Made by a program: the position numbers and the translations under genes. The notes beneath the pieces were generated by a model. It saw only the letters and a list, made by a program, of their open reading frames with translations. It was not told the origin of the DNA and did no database searches. From assembly GCA_018821435.1 (NCBI GenBank), contig JAHJME010000037.1:1-64000 (forward strand): a stretch of DNA of 64,000 nt, in the 5' to 3' direction. Source of the stretch: Alphaproteobacteria bacterium. GTDB lineage: Bacteria; Pseudomonadota; Alphaproteobacteria; Caulobacterales; Caulobacteraceae. Each line of letters begins with the position of its first letter. Position 1 is the first letter of the stretch. Positions 15,398-24,175 of this stretch are shown one piece after another.

Positions 15398-18300
15398 TCA
15401 GCGGCCCGCGGTCTGGACGCCCGCGCCCGGCATCGGCCGCGAACCGTCGCCGACGATGGTGAAGGGCGCCCAGAAATACGGGTGCGACCACTGCTGGCTC
15501 TGCTGCAAGGCGACCTGGGCCTTGGTCAGGGCGCCGGCCTGGCTCGTGGCGGTGGCCGAGAACATCCCGGTCATCAGCCGCACCGTGGCCACCGAGTCCA
15601 CCGACCAGTGCGAGACGATCAGCGACCGGCCGCCCGCGTAGATCACCGCGCGCGTCAGGCCGCCCAGCGCCTCGCCGCCGCCCTGCAGGCCGCTGGTGGA
15701 CGCCTCGCCACCGGCGCCGCCGGTGTCGCAGGCCGACAGCACGACCAGGTCGGCGTCCAGCTTCAGGTCCAGGATCTCGCTGGCGTCCAGCAGGCCGTCG
15801 GAGTCGCCGACGCCCACCGAGGTCATCAGCGCCGGCTCGGGCAGGCAGGCCGACGGCTGCGGCAGCAGGCCGTGGGTGGCGAAGTAGAGCACCTTGTAGT
15901 CCGACAGGTCCGTGCGGGCCTTGACCGAGGCGTCGGTGAAGGCCGCGCCCACCACGATCTGCTCGCCACGGGCGCCGGCGATGCTGGCGCCGACCTGGCG
16001 GACCTCGTCGGCGGTGTCGGGCAGGGCGGGCATCTGCAGCAGCGCCAGGCGGGTGCTCTCGCAAATGTTGCTGATGTCGCGCTCGGTCCGCAGGCTCACC
16101 GAGCGGCGCACGACCGAGGAATAGGCCCGCGCATCCGACCGCCGGGGCGTCGCCGGATCGGCGAAGCCCAGAAAGCTCTGGCGCGCCTTCGACGGCGCGA
16201 ACGCCCGCGACTGCATGAACGAGGCGGCCGACAAGACCAGGGCGGAGTCCACCTTGGCGCCCAGCCAGGCCACCTTGCGGTAGTCCGGATCCTTGTCGTC
16301 CGCGACGCCCGCCAGCACGGCGGCGGGGTCGGCGGTGACGAGAGCGGCGACGGGCAGCGAGATCAGGCCGCCGTCCGGCTCATAGACCAGGTGCTTGGCG
16401 GCCATCACCTCGTCGGCCACCGGACCGAGCAGTTGCTGGAACAGCTTGTAGGCGCCCGCGACGTCGAACGCCGGCAGGGTGTCCTCGGCCTCGAACGAGG
16501 CCCGCAGGCGGCGGACGGCGACGCCCGCCGTGCCGCGGTTCAGCTCGATCGTGTAGGGCTTGGCCGTCGTCGGCGAGACCAGCAGGCCGTAGCCCCGGCT
16601 GTCCAGCAGCAGGATCTTTACGTAGACCTCGTCCTTGCCCAGAGCCTTCTGCAGGTCGCCCAGCGTGGCCTGCGACGAGACCAGTTGCGCGTAGCGCGGA
16701 TTGGCCGCCAGCAGCTGGTTCTCCAGGGCGTCCGACTGTTCCTGCAGCGTCTTCAGCCGCGCTTCCAGATCGGTGCGCGCCTGGCCTTCATAGGTGTTGG
16801 CCGCCTGCAGGTTGGCGCTTTGCGCCTCGGTGGCCCGCAGTTCGCGGCGGGTGTCTTCCAGCGCGCGGACCAGGCCGGTGACGGCGCTGTCGCCCGACGC
16901 CACGCGGGCGGCCAGCTTCGAGACCGTCTGGGCGGTGGCGTTGGAGACCACGCTCGAGGCGGCGTTGAAGAAGCGGGCCTTGTAGTCGTCGGCCTTGGCC
17001 GGGTCGGAGGCGATCCGCTTGATCAGCAGGTCGAAGTAGGGCGCGGCGTCGTCGGCCGAGGCGCCCAGAGCGCCGCGTTGCGCCTGGAACAGTTCGAACG
17101 CGCGGGCGTAGGTAACCAGCGCGGCATCTTCCTGACCGGCGCCGATCTGGGCGCGGCCCAGGTCCAGCAGCAGGCCGCCCTCGGCCGCCGTGCCGGCGTG
17201 GCGCAGGCGGATGACGCGGATGGCGTTGTTGTACTTGCCGATCGCCTGGGCCGGCTGGCCGGCGTCCATGTCGATCTCGGCCAGGTCGGCCTCGATCCGG
17301 GCGCGCAGCCAGACATTCAGCGCGCCGTTGGCTTCGGCGGCGGTCAGCATGCGGTCGGCGCGGGCCAGGGCCTCGCGGCCCCCGGCGGCGTCGCCCTGCG
17401 CGGCGAGGGACGAGCCCATCACCTCCAGCGCCTGGGCGTCCTGGACGGCGAGGCGATCGGACGTCGAAACGCGGCTGCCGCCCATCACGTCGCGGCCGCC
17501 GGGCCGGTTGTTGAGCGCCGAGGACAGGTCGCCGCCGATCGCCAGGTCATCGCCGGCCTTGGTCACCGTCGGACCCGTGGTGGTCAGGCCGCGCGCGGTG
17601 CGGACCTCCTCGCTGGCGCGCAGGGCGGCCTGGGACGCGGTCACCGCGTCGGCGAAGCGGCCGGCGTTGCGCAGGTGCAGGGCGCGATAGGTGCGCGCGC
17701 GAGCGGCCAGCAGCGGGTCGCCCGAGGCCTTCACCTGGACCTCGGCATCGGCGAACAGGCGGTCGGCCTCGGCGAAACGGCCGTTGTTCGAGACATTGAG
17801 CGCCAGGTTCAGCAGGGCGTCGCCCATCTCGGCGGCCGGCGCGCGGCGGGCTTCCGCATCGGCCACCAGGGCCTGGAAGTCGGTCTCGGCCTGATCGAAG
17901 CGCCACTCGTTGTTCTGGACATAGGCGCGGGCGCGCAGGCGGTTCGGATCGGTGGCGGCGGCGGCCTGCGAGCGGGCGAGGCCGCCGGTGGCGCCCCCGA
18001 AGTCGGCGGCGATCTCGGCGCTGGCGGCCGAGGTCTGCACCTCGGACATCGCCGGGGCCTTGGCGGCGCCGGAGACGACCTTCAGGCCCGCTTCCAGCAC
18101 GTCGGCGATCTGGGCCGCGCCCTCGGCGGCGTAGAGCTGGCCGCCCTTGTTCGAGGCGTACGCCAGGTAGGGCGCCTTGCCGGCGGCGCTGCGGCAGGCG
18201 CGGCGGTTGACGGCGCCCAGGCCGGCCAGGATCTCGGACTTGGCGTCCGCGCAGTCGGCGCGGGTGGCCAGCGCGGTCTCCCAGACGCCGGCGTCGGCGG

Positions 18301-18547
18301 TCTTCGGCAGGGCATAGAGGCGGCCCAGGCTGCCTTCCCACCCCCGGCACCGGATGCTCCAACTGCGGCGGCCGGCGGCCTGGACGACCGGATCGTCGTA
18401 GTCGCGCACGGCCTGGCAGACCGCGCCCGAGGCGGCGCTCTGGCCCAGCGGGATCAGGTCGGCGCGGGTCTGGGCGCCGGCGGCCTGCGGTTGGGCCAGC
18501 ACGACGATCGCGCCGCCCAGCCCGAGGAGAAGGCTCTTGCGGATCAT
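15398..18547 (-). CDS. Exported TPR-CHAT protein (caspase-like protease family)
   Basis: 1049 aa. The start is the ATG at 18547, which overlaps the TpsA stop (ATGA) and opens a Sec signal peptide (MIRKSLLLGLGG..., cleavage near AGA-Q at residue 25). Residues about 150-650 are helical repeats of TPR type. A coiled-coil region follows (about 680-740), then a C-terminal CHAT domain with both predicted catalytic residues: His892 in FATHG and Cys940 in LSACDTG. CHAT domains belong to the caspase/separase clan. An exported CHAT protein encoded with two-partner secretion genes points to an action on the exoprotein or a partner in the periplasm or outside the cell. Substrate unknown; proteolysis is inferred from the dyad. 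Confidence 0.88.
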   Translation of the reverse strand: MIRKSLLLGLGGAIVVLAQPQAAGAQTRADLIPLGQSAASGAVCQAVRDYDDPVVQAAGRRSWSIRCRGWEGSLGRLYALPKTADAGVWETALATRADCADAKSEILAGLGAVNRRACRSAAGKAPYLAYASNKGGQLYAAEGAAQIADVLEAGLKVVSGAAKAPAMSEVQTSAASAEIAADFGGATGGLARSQAAAATDPNRLRARAYVQNNEWRFDQAETDFQALVADAEARRAPAAEMGDALLNLALNVSNNGRFAEADRLFADAEVQVKASGDPLLAARARTYRALHLRNAGRFADAVTASQAALRASEEVRTARGLTTTGPTVTKAGDDLAIGGDLSSALNNRPGGRDVMGGSRVSTSDRLAVQDAQALEVMGSSLAAQGDAAGGREALARADRMLTAAEANGALNVWLRARIEADLAEIDMDAGQPAQAIGKYNNAIRVIRLRHAGTAAEGGLLLDLGRAQIGAGQEDAALVTYARAFELFQAQRGALGASADDAAPYFDLLIKRIASDPAKADDYKARFFNAASSVVSNATAQTVSKLAARVASGDSAVTGLVRALEDTRRELRATEAQSANLQAANTYEGQARTDLEARLKTLQEQSDALENQLLAANPRYAQLVSSQATLGDLQKALGKDEVYVKILLLDSRGYGLLVSPTTAKPYTIELNRGTAGVAVRRLRASFEAEDTLPAFDVAGAYKLFQQLLGPVADEVMAAKHLVYEPDGGLISLPVAALVTADPAAVLAGVADDKDPDYRKVAWLGAKVDSALVLSAASFMQSRAFAPSKARQSFLGFADPATPRRSDARAYSSVVRRSVSLRTERDISNICESTRLALLQMPALPDTADEVRQVGASIAGARGEQIVVGAAFTDASVKARTDLSDYKVLYFATHGLLPQPSACLPEPALMTSVGVGDSDGLLDASEILDLKLDADLVVLSACDTGGAGGEASTSGLQGGGEALGGLTRAVIYAGGRSLIVSHWSVDSVATVRLMTGMFSATATSQAGALTKAQVALQQSQQWSHPYFWAPFTIVGDGSRPMPGAGVQTAGR

Positions 18548-21500
18548 TTGGTCTGCCTGCGCTTGCGCCAGATTTCTTCGCTGCCCGTGCCGGTGACGAC
18601 CGGGTCGGTGACGATCTCGTCCGTGGGAACCTCGGCCACGCCCAGCAGCACCGGCGGGCTGGTCAGGCTCTCGGAGCCTAGCGCGTCCAGCGCCTCGGCG
18701 TCGTCCAGCAGGTCGCGGGCGGTCAGCACGCCGGCGTTCATGTCGGCCGAACCGCTGCCGCCGGACGACGGCGCGGAGATCACCGGGCAGTTGGTCGTGC
18801 CCACGTCGCAGGCGTTGAAGCGGTAGGCCGCGCCGTCGGGCCGGCTGATCGGTTGGCCGTTGGTGTCGACCACCGTGAAGGTGAGGCCGCTGCCGGCGGC
18901 CGAGCCGGTGATCACCTGGCCATTCGACCCGGCGATCGCGCCCCACAGCTCGACGATCCGTGGCGGATCGATGATCAGCGCCGGGTTGAACGCCCCGGTG
19001 AAGTAGAGCCCCGCCGTGCCGCCCGAGCCCACGGGCGCGGTGTTCTGCTGTACGGCCTTGCCTTCGGAGGAGACCTCCAGCCGGCCCGTCGAGACGAAGA
19101 CCTTGCCAACTTCGTTGCCGATCGGCGACGACCCCACGGGCAGGCCGGCGGCGATGTCGATGGCGCTGACGGGCGTGCCCTGGATCAGGGCGATGAACCG
19201 CGGCGAGCCGAACAGGATGTCCTGCCGCGCCGCCAGCCGCACCTCGCTGAACGCCCGGATGCCGGTGTAGTTGGTGGCCCCCGCGAACGTCGCCGCGCCC
19301 AGGGCGCCGGTGACCAGGATCGAGGCCGGCCGCCACGACAGGTCGGTGGCGTCGCCGATGCGGATCGTCCCGCCGCTGGCGGTCGGCGCGACCATGCCCT
19401 GGACCAGGGCGTTGTTCCCCGATCCGACCAGGAAAGCGACGCTGGGCGTGTTCGCCGTGTTGATCGCCAGGTCCTGCAGCGTCAGGTCGCCTCGCGCCGC
19501 GCCCGTCGTCGAGCCGGCGTAGATGCGCGTGACGCCCGAGACGCGGAGCTGGCCGAAGTCGGTCGCGTCGAGGACGAAGCCCGAGCCGCCGCCCGCGCCG
19601 CCCACCTGCATCGCGCCGGCCTTGGACTCGATCTGGGCGTTGGGCGCGGTCAGGGCGCCGGTCAGGTCCAGGTCGCCGGCGACGATGCGGATCGAGTTGA
19701 CCGCCGTCGTCGCCCCCAGGGTCGCCTTGCCGGCGACGTCCAGGATCAGGTTGCGGCCCGCGCTGAGCGGCGTGCTGGACGTGAAGTTGCCGAGAGAAGT
19801 GATTGAAAGGTCACGCGGAACCGAGCTGATCGTCCCGCCCAGCGACAGGGAGGAGCCCTGCACGATGAGGTCGCGGCCGGTCCTGAAGCTGGTGGTGGTC
19901 ACCCCGCCGCTCAGCGCCCGCAGCGTCAGGTCCTCGCTGGCCGAGACGTTGCCCGCGGTCACCGTGGCGCCGACCAGCGAGACCGACCCGGAGTCGGCCC
20001 TCACGTCGGCGACCCTCAGCGCGCCGGCCGCGCTGACCGAGATGTTGCGCACCGCCGTCAGCGAATTGGTGAGGGTGAAGTCGCCGGTCGTGCTGCCCAC
20101 CGACAGGTCGCGGCCGGCCTGCACCGAGGTCAGCGTCACGGTCGGCGCGCGCAGCGTGGCGTCGCGCGCGGCGGTCACCGAGAACGATCCCGGCGTTTCC
20201 TTGATCACCTCGACCGCGGCGTCGCGCCCGGCGATCACGCTGACCGCCGTCGCCCCGGTGACCCCGCCGGTCCCCAGGCCCAGCTTGGCGTCCAGGTCGG
20301 TGGAGCGCACCACCACAACGCGGCCGTTGCCCGCGGTGTCGGGAATGCCTGCGAAGCTGTTCGTCACCGCGTCCGGCGCCGCGCCGGTCAGCGTCGCCGT
20401 GGTCAGCGAGGCCGTGCCGTGGGTAGCCAGCACATAGATGTCGTCGCCGGCCGTGGCGTTGCCGACGCTCGCGTCGCCGTTGGTGGCGATCACATAGAGG
20501 TCGCCCGTCGTGGTGACCGTGCCGATCTTCACGCTGGCCGCTTCGCCGAAGACCTTGGGCGCGACGATCGTGCCCACGTCCACGGCGCCGCGCAGATTGA
20601 CCGCCGCGCCGGCCGTGACGCTGTCGATCCGGCCCGAGCCGAGGTTCAGCGTCACGGTCTGCGGCGCGGAGACGCTGATCACACCCGAGACGTCGCCGCC
20701 ATCGTCGCCGACGGTGATGTCGCGCCCGGAGGTCACGGTCAGTTTCTGGGGCGCGGCGATGGATTCGAGGCGCACGTCGGTCTTGGCGTTGATCGTGCCC
20801 TGACCCATCACGCCCACCCCGGCCAGTACGACCTCGCCCACGGTGGAGTTCACGTTCAGCGCGCCGTTGGCGACCAGGGCGTTCGCCCGGACCTCGCCGC
20901 CTTCGACCGCGATGTCGCGCGCCGCGATCACCCGGCCCAGCTCGATCCGGGCCGTCGCCGCAATCTTCGCGTCGCGGCCGGCGCTCACCACCGAGATGGC
21001 GGTGGGGTCGAACAGGCTGGCGATGACCGCGCGGTCCAGGTCGATCGTCTCCAGCGGAGCGAACCCGTTGCCGTTGCCGTTTCCATTGCCGCCGCAACTG
21101 CGCTGCCGGCAGATCTCGTCCTGTTCCAGGGTCGGCGGGTCGAGCAACTCGTCCAGCGGCCGGGCCCAGGGCCGGCCGAACGTGCGGCCGACGTTGCTGA
21201 CCCGCAGGTCCCGCGTCGCCGTCGCCTTGTTGAGATAGATGTCGGTGGCCGAAACGCCGCTGATGGCCGGGCCGGCCAGGCGGTTGGCGATGCCGCCGCC
21301 GCCCGACAGGATGATGTCGCCGCCGTCCGCCTTGGCCGCCTGGGCGGTGACCAGGCCTTCCAGGTTGATGATCGCGCTGCCGATGCCGGAGCTGTTGACG
21401 GCGGCCAGGAACACCGAATTGGCGCGGGTGTCGCCGCCCAGGTCGATGGCGATGCCGGCGTCGCTGCCGCCGCTGGCGTCGGAGACGATGAAGTCCACCA

Positions 21501-22218
21501 GGTCGAAGTCGCCGGCCGTGCCGGGCGCCATGCGGATCTGATAGGTCTTGGCCGACCCGTACAGCGCGCTGCCCTCGGTGGCGCTGACCAGGGCGTTGGC
21601 CCGGGTGATCACGCTGGGGCCCAGCAGCGCCACGGTCCCGCCGTGCGCGGTCATCTTGGCGTTGGCCAGCACCATGATCTTCAGCGCCGGCAGGTTGTCG
21701 CTGCCGCTGAACGAGAACAGCGTCGAGGCGGGGTCGAGGAAGCTGGAAAGGTCGGGCGTGCCCAGGCCCACCAGGATGCCGCCCGCGTCCACCTTAGCGC
21801 CCTTGCCGAAGATGATGCTGTTGCGCGACGTGAACCAGATATTGCCGCCGTACTGGCCGCCGACCTTGCCCTCGATCGTGCCCTCGATCTTCGTCGGGCT
21901 GCTGTTGTTGATCCGGTTCAGGACGATCCAGTTGCGGGCGCCGAAGTTGAAGCTGACCGTCTCGCCCGGCGTGACGTCGAAGTTCGACCAGTCCATCACC
22001 GTGCGCGCGGCGCCCAGATTGACGTCGATCCGGTCGGTCCCGGTGGTGATGGTGGGCGCCGTGCCGCCCGCGCTGACCTGGGCGCCCTGGCCGATCGGCA
22101 GCGCCTGGGCGACGCCCGGCAGCAGGGCCAGGCCGCATAGCGCGCCGCACAGCGCGGTGCGGGCCAACAGCCGGCTGCGGTCGGCGGGGGATGCGGTGTT
22201 ACTCACGGACGTCGGCAT
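18544..22218 (-). CDS. Two-partner secretion exoprotein (TpsA, filamentous haemagglutinin-like)
   Basis: 1224 aa. Signal peptide to about residue 39 (cleavage near AQA-L), then a TPS secretion domain (about 40-300) with the typical WSNFDVTPGETVSFNF and IVLNRINN blocks. A long repetitive beta-helix region of Gly/Ala/Thr/Val-rich segments follows. It contains a short Gly-Asn repeat (about residue 385) beside a CRQRSC pair. Near the C terminus Cys1137 and Cys1144 form a C-x6-C pair, reminiscent of the Cys loop used for surface anchoring by HMW-type adhesins. The C-terminal 80 residues are acidic, then basic. There is no recognisable toxin domain. It lies 18 bp after its transporter gene and overlaps the CHAT gene by 4 bp. 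Likely a cell-surface fibrous protein or adhesin. Confidence 0.9.
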   Translation of the reverse strand: MPTSVSNTASPADRSRLLARTALCGALCGLALLPGVAQALPIGQGAQVSAGGTAPTITTGTDRIDVNLGAARTVMDWSNFDVTPGETVSFNFGARNWIVLNRINNSSPTKIEGTIEGKVGGQYGGNIWFTSRNSIIFGKGAKVDAGGILVGLGTPDLSSFLDPASTLFSFSGSDNLPALKIMVLANAKMTAHGGTVALLGPSVITRANALVSATEGSALYGSAKTYQIRMAPGTAGDFDLVDFIVSDASGGSDAGIAIDLGGDTRANSVFLAAVNSSGIGSAIINLEGLVTAQAAKADGGDIILSGGGGIANRLAGPAISGVSATDIYLNKATATRDLRVSNVGRTFGRPWARPLDELLDPPTLEQDEICRQRSCGGNGNGNGNGFAPLETIDLDRAVIASLFDPTAISVVSAGRDAKIAATARIELGRVIAARDIAVEGGEVRANALVANGALNVNSTVGEVVLAGVGVMGQGTINAKTDVRLESIAAPQKLTVTSGRDITVGDDGGDVSGVISVSAPQTVTLNLGSGRIDSVTAGAAVNLRGAVDVGTIVAPKVFGEAASVKIGTVTTTGDLYVIATNGDASVGNATAGDDIYVLATHGTASLTTATLTGAAPDAVTNSFAGIPDTAGNGRVVVVRSTDLDAKLGLGTGGVTGATAVSVIAGRDAAVEVIKETPGSFSVTAARDATLRAPTVTLTSVQAGRDLSVGSTTGDFTLTNSLTAVRNISVSAAGALRVADVRADSGSVSLVGATVTAGNVSASEDLTLRALSGGVTTTSFRTGRDLIVQGSSLSLGGTISSVPRDLSITSLGNFTSSTPLSAGRNLILDVAGKATLGATTAVNSIRIVAGDLDLTGALTAPNAQIESKAGAMQVGGAGGGSGFVLDATDFGQLRVSGVTRIYAGSTTGAARGDLTLQDLAINTANTPSVAFLVGSGNNALVQGMVAPTASGGTIRIGDATDLSWRPASILVTGALGAATFAGATNYTGIRAFSEVRLAARQDILFGSPRFIALIQGTPVSAIDIAAGLPVGSSPIGNEVGKVFVSTGRLEVSSEGKAVQQNTAPVGSGGTAGLYFTGAFNPALIIDPPRIVELWGAIAGSNGQVITGSAAGSGLTFTVVDTNGQPISRPDGAAYRFNACDVGTTNCPVISAPSSGGSGSADMNAGVLTARDLLDDAEALDALGSESLTSPPVLLGVAEVPTDEIVTDPVVTGTGSEEIWRKRRQTK

Positions 22219-22236
22219 CTTAAACTCCCCCTCGCA

Positions 22237-23979
22237 TCACAGCAGACTCGCCGTGAGCTGGATCAGCACGCGGTCGCCGGGACGGCGGCCTCCGGGGTTG
22301 GTGGCGTGGAGCGGGTGGGCATAGGTCACTTCGAGGTTGGCGCGGTTGAACAAGCGGAAGATCACCCCCGCGCCGACCGAGGTCAGGCTGCGGTCCTTCT
22401 GGAGGCCGGTCGCCGCGACGTTGTTGTTCGCCACATAACCCGCGTCCACGAAGGCATACGGCGCGGCCATGATCTTCGGATGCAGCGGCATCGGGCCATA
22501 ACGGACCTCGAACGCCGCCGAGACGCCCTTGTCGCCCAGCAGCGCGGCGGGGTCATAGCCGCGGCCCACCGTCAGGCCGCCCAGCGACATCTGTTCGTAG
22601 GGCAGTAGCACGTCGTCGGAATACTGCGCCTGGGCGCGGACCATGCCGGTCAGCCGGTCGGTGATGGCGATGTCGCCGCCGCCCTGGGCCTTCAGGACCC
22701 AGGCCTCGGGCTTGCCCAGCGCGCGGGTCAGGGTGGGATCGCCCGCGTCGCTGCCGCCCAGGAACGACAGGCCTTTGCGCAGGGCGAGGCCGCCGGTCAG
22801 CAGCACCGGCCGCGCCGACACCTCGGTGCGATAGTCGCCGTCGGCGCGGGCATAGACCACCCGCAGCTTGTCGCGGCTCAGCAGGCCCAGGCCGCCGGCC
22901 TTGGTCTCCTGGTCGACAATGTCCAGCCCGCCGGCCACATTCAGATTGCGGTTGCGGGTGCGGATGTAGGGGTAGGCGACCTCGAGGTTGCCGACGATGG
23001 ACTGGCTCTTGAGATCCAGCGGCTTCAGCGCCGCCCCCGGCCGGCTTTCGCCATAGGTGAACGCGCCGCGCGCCGTCAGGCCCTCGGAGCCGAAGCGCGC
23101 GCTCTCGGCCAGTTGCACCAGCCACTGTTCGTTGGAATCCAGCGTGTGGAACGCCGTGATCGAGGTGCTCTCGCCATAGGCCGTGTACCCGGCCAGGTCG
23201 CCGCGCAGCAGCCCGCCCCAGCGGCCCACCGACTTGGAGCCGGTGTTCTGCACGTTGGCGAAGGCGGTCGGCCCCTGGCGCGTCACGGTCAGGTCGATGT
23301 CGACGGCGCCGCGCTCCAGGCTGGTTGAGGGCCGCACCGCCGCGCGGACCCGCAGGCCCGGCACGTCGGACGCCAGCAGCAGGTAGCGCTGGGCCTTGGC
23401 CATGTCGAAGGGCTTCATGCCGCGCAGCTTCTCGGCGTAGCGCTCGATCGCCGCTTGGGCGGGGCCGACGTCGCCGCGCACGCGCACATTGACCACCTGG
23501 GCCTCGATGACCTCCAGCACCAGCGCGCCGCCGGCGATCCGTTGCTCGGGGATCTCGACGCGGGCCAGCACGCCGTTGTCGAAGACGATGCGCGCCGCGC
23601 GGTCGCGGATGCGGCAGATCACCGACACCGGCTGGGGCTTGCCCAGGTATTCGGCATAGGCGTCGCGCAGTTCGGTCTCGCTGACGGCGGTGGCGCCGCG
23701 GAAGCTCACGCTGTTCAGGGTGACCTGGACGTCCGAGGTCTCCAGCGGGCAGGGGCCGGGCGGCTCGGGCGCGAAGGCGCCGGCGCCACGCGCCGGCGGC
23801 GGGCGCGAGACGCGGGTGTCGGGGTTCAACTCGGCGGCGGTCGTACCGGGCGTCGCCGTGGCGGGCGCGGGCTGGCCCCAGGCGGCGGTCGCCGGCGTCA
23901 GCGCCGTGGTCGCCAGCGCCAGCAGGCAGAGGCGAGAGCCCAAGCCAACTCGCAGCGCGCTTTCGCGGCGCCCCATCAT
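22237..23979 (-). CDS. Two-partner secretion outer-membrane transporter (TpsB, ShlB/FhaC/HecB family)
   Basis: 580 aa from the MetMet at 23979, placed after a GGGG-rich ribosome site and opening a signal peptide (RVGLGSRLCLLALATTA, cleavage near AWG-Q). A Pro-rich linker leads to two POTRA domains (about 75-230, starting VQVTLNSVSFRG), then a 16-strand-type beta barrel. The plug/L6 signature appears as TVGRGYDPAALLGDKG, the VRGY-like motif of Omp85/TpsB proteins. The last residues (VLIQLTASLL) fit a terminal strand. It should export the TpsA encoded immediately downstream. First gene of a four-gene operon (TpsB, TpsA, CHAT, glycosyltransferase). Confidence 0.93.
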   Translation of the reverse strand: MMGRRESALRVGLGSRLCLLALATTALTPATAAWGQPAPATATPGTTAAELNPDTRVSRPPPARGAGAFAPEPPGPCPLETSDVQVTLNSVSFRGATAVSETELRDAYAEYLGKPQPVSVICRIRDRAARIVFDNGVLARVEIPEQRIAGGALVLEVIEAQVVNVRVRGDVGPAQAAIERYAEKLRGMKPFDMAKAQRYLLLASDVPGLRVRAAVRPSTSLERGAVDIDLTVTRQGPTAFANVQNTGSKSVGRWGGLLRGDLAGYTAYGESTSITAFHTLDSNEQWLVQLAESARFGSEGLTARGAFTYGESRPGAALKPLDLKSQSIVGNLEVAYPYIRTRNRNLNVAGGLDIVDQETKAGGLGLLSRDKLRVVYARADGDYRTEVSARPVLLTGGLALRKGLSFLGGSDAGDPTLTRALGKPEAWVLKAQGGGDIAITDRLTGMVRAQAQYSDDVLLPYEQMSLGGLTVGRGYDPAALLGDKGVSAAFEVRYGPMPLHPKIMAAPYAFVDAGYVANNNVAATGLQKDRSLTSVGAGVIFRLFNRANLEVTYAHPLHATNPGGRRPGDRVLIQLTASLL

Positions 23980-24175
23980 GCCCCAACCCCCCAGTTCGAA
24001 TCCTTTGGTCTTAGCGCTCGCAGAACGTGTTGTTAAGCGGAGACTCCAGGCAGGCGAAAGCGCCGCAAGACTGGGCGCCAATCTATGGTTTCCGGCGGTT
24101 AGCACTCTATTCAGGCTACCGAACGTCCACTGACCCCGCTAAGATTCGCGCGGGTATGCGTGCCGGGGAGGGCCG

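Noticed and set aside
15317..18826. Open plus-strand frame of about 1169 codons opposite the CHAT gene
   Set aside because: Antisense shadow of a gene with clear TPR and CHAT domains; product is repetitive Arg/Gly/Gln/His-rich without motifs.
18548..19336. Extended N terminus for the CHAT protein (start at 19336)
   Set aside because: The extra 263 codons overlap TpsA in another frame and look like shadow sequence; the ATG at 18547 overlaps the TpsA stop and opens a signal peptide.
18544..22218. Contact-dependent inhibition (CdiA) interpretation of TpsA
   Set aside because: At 1224 aa it is short for CdiA, has no recognisable pretoxin or toxin C terminus, and no small immunity gene follows; the next gene is the CHAT protein.
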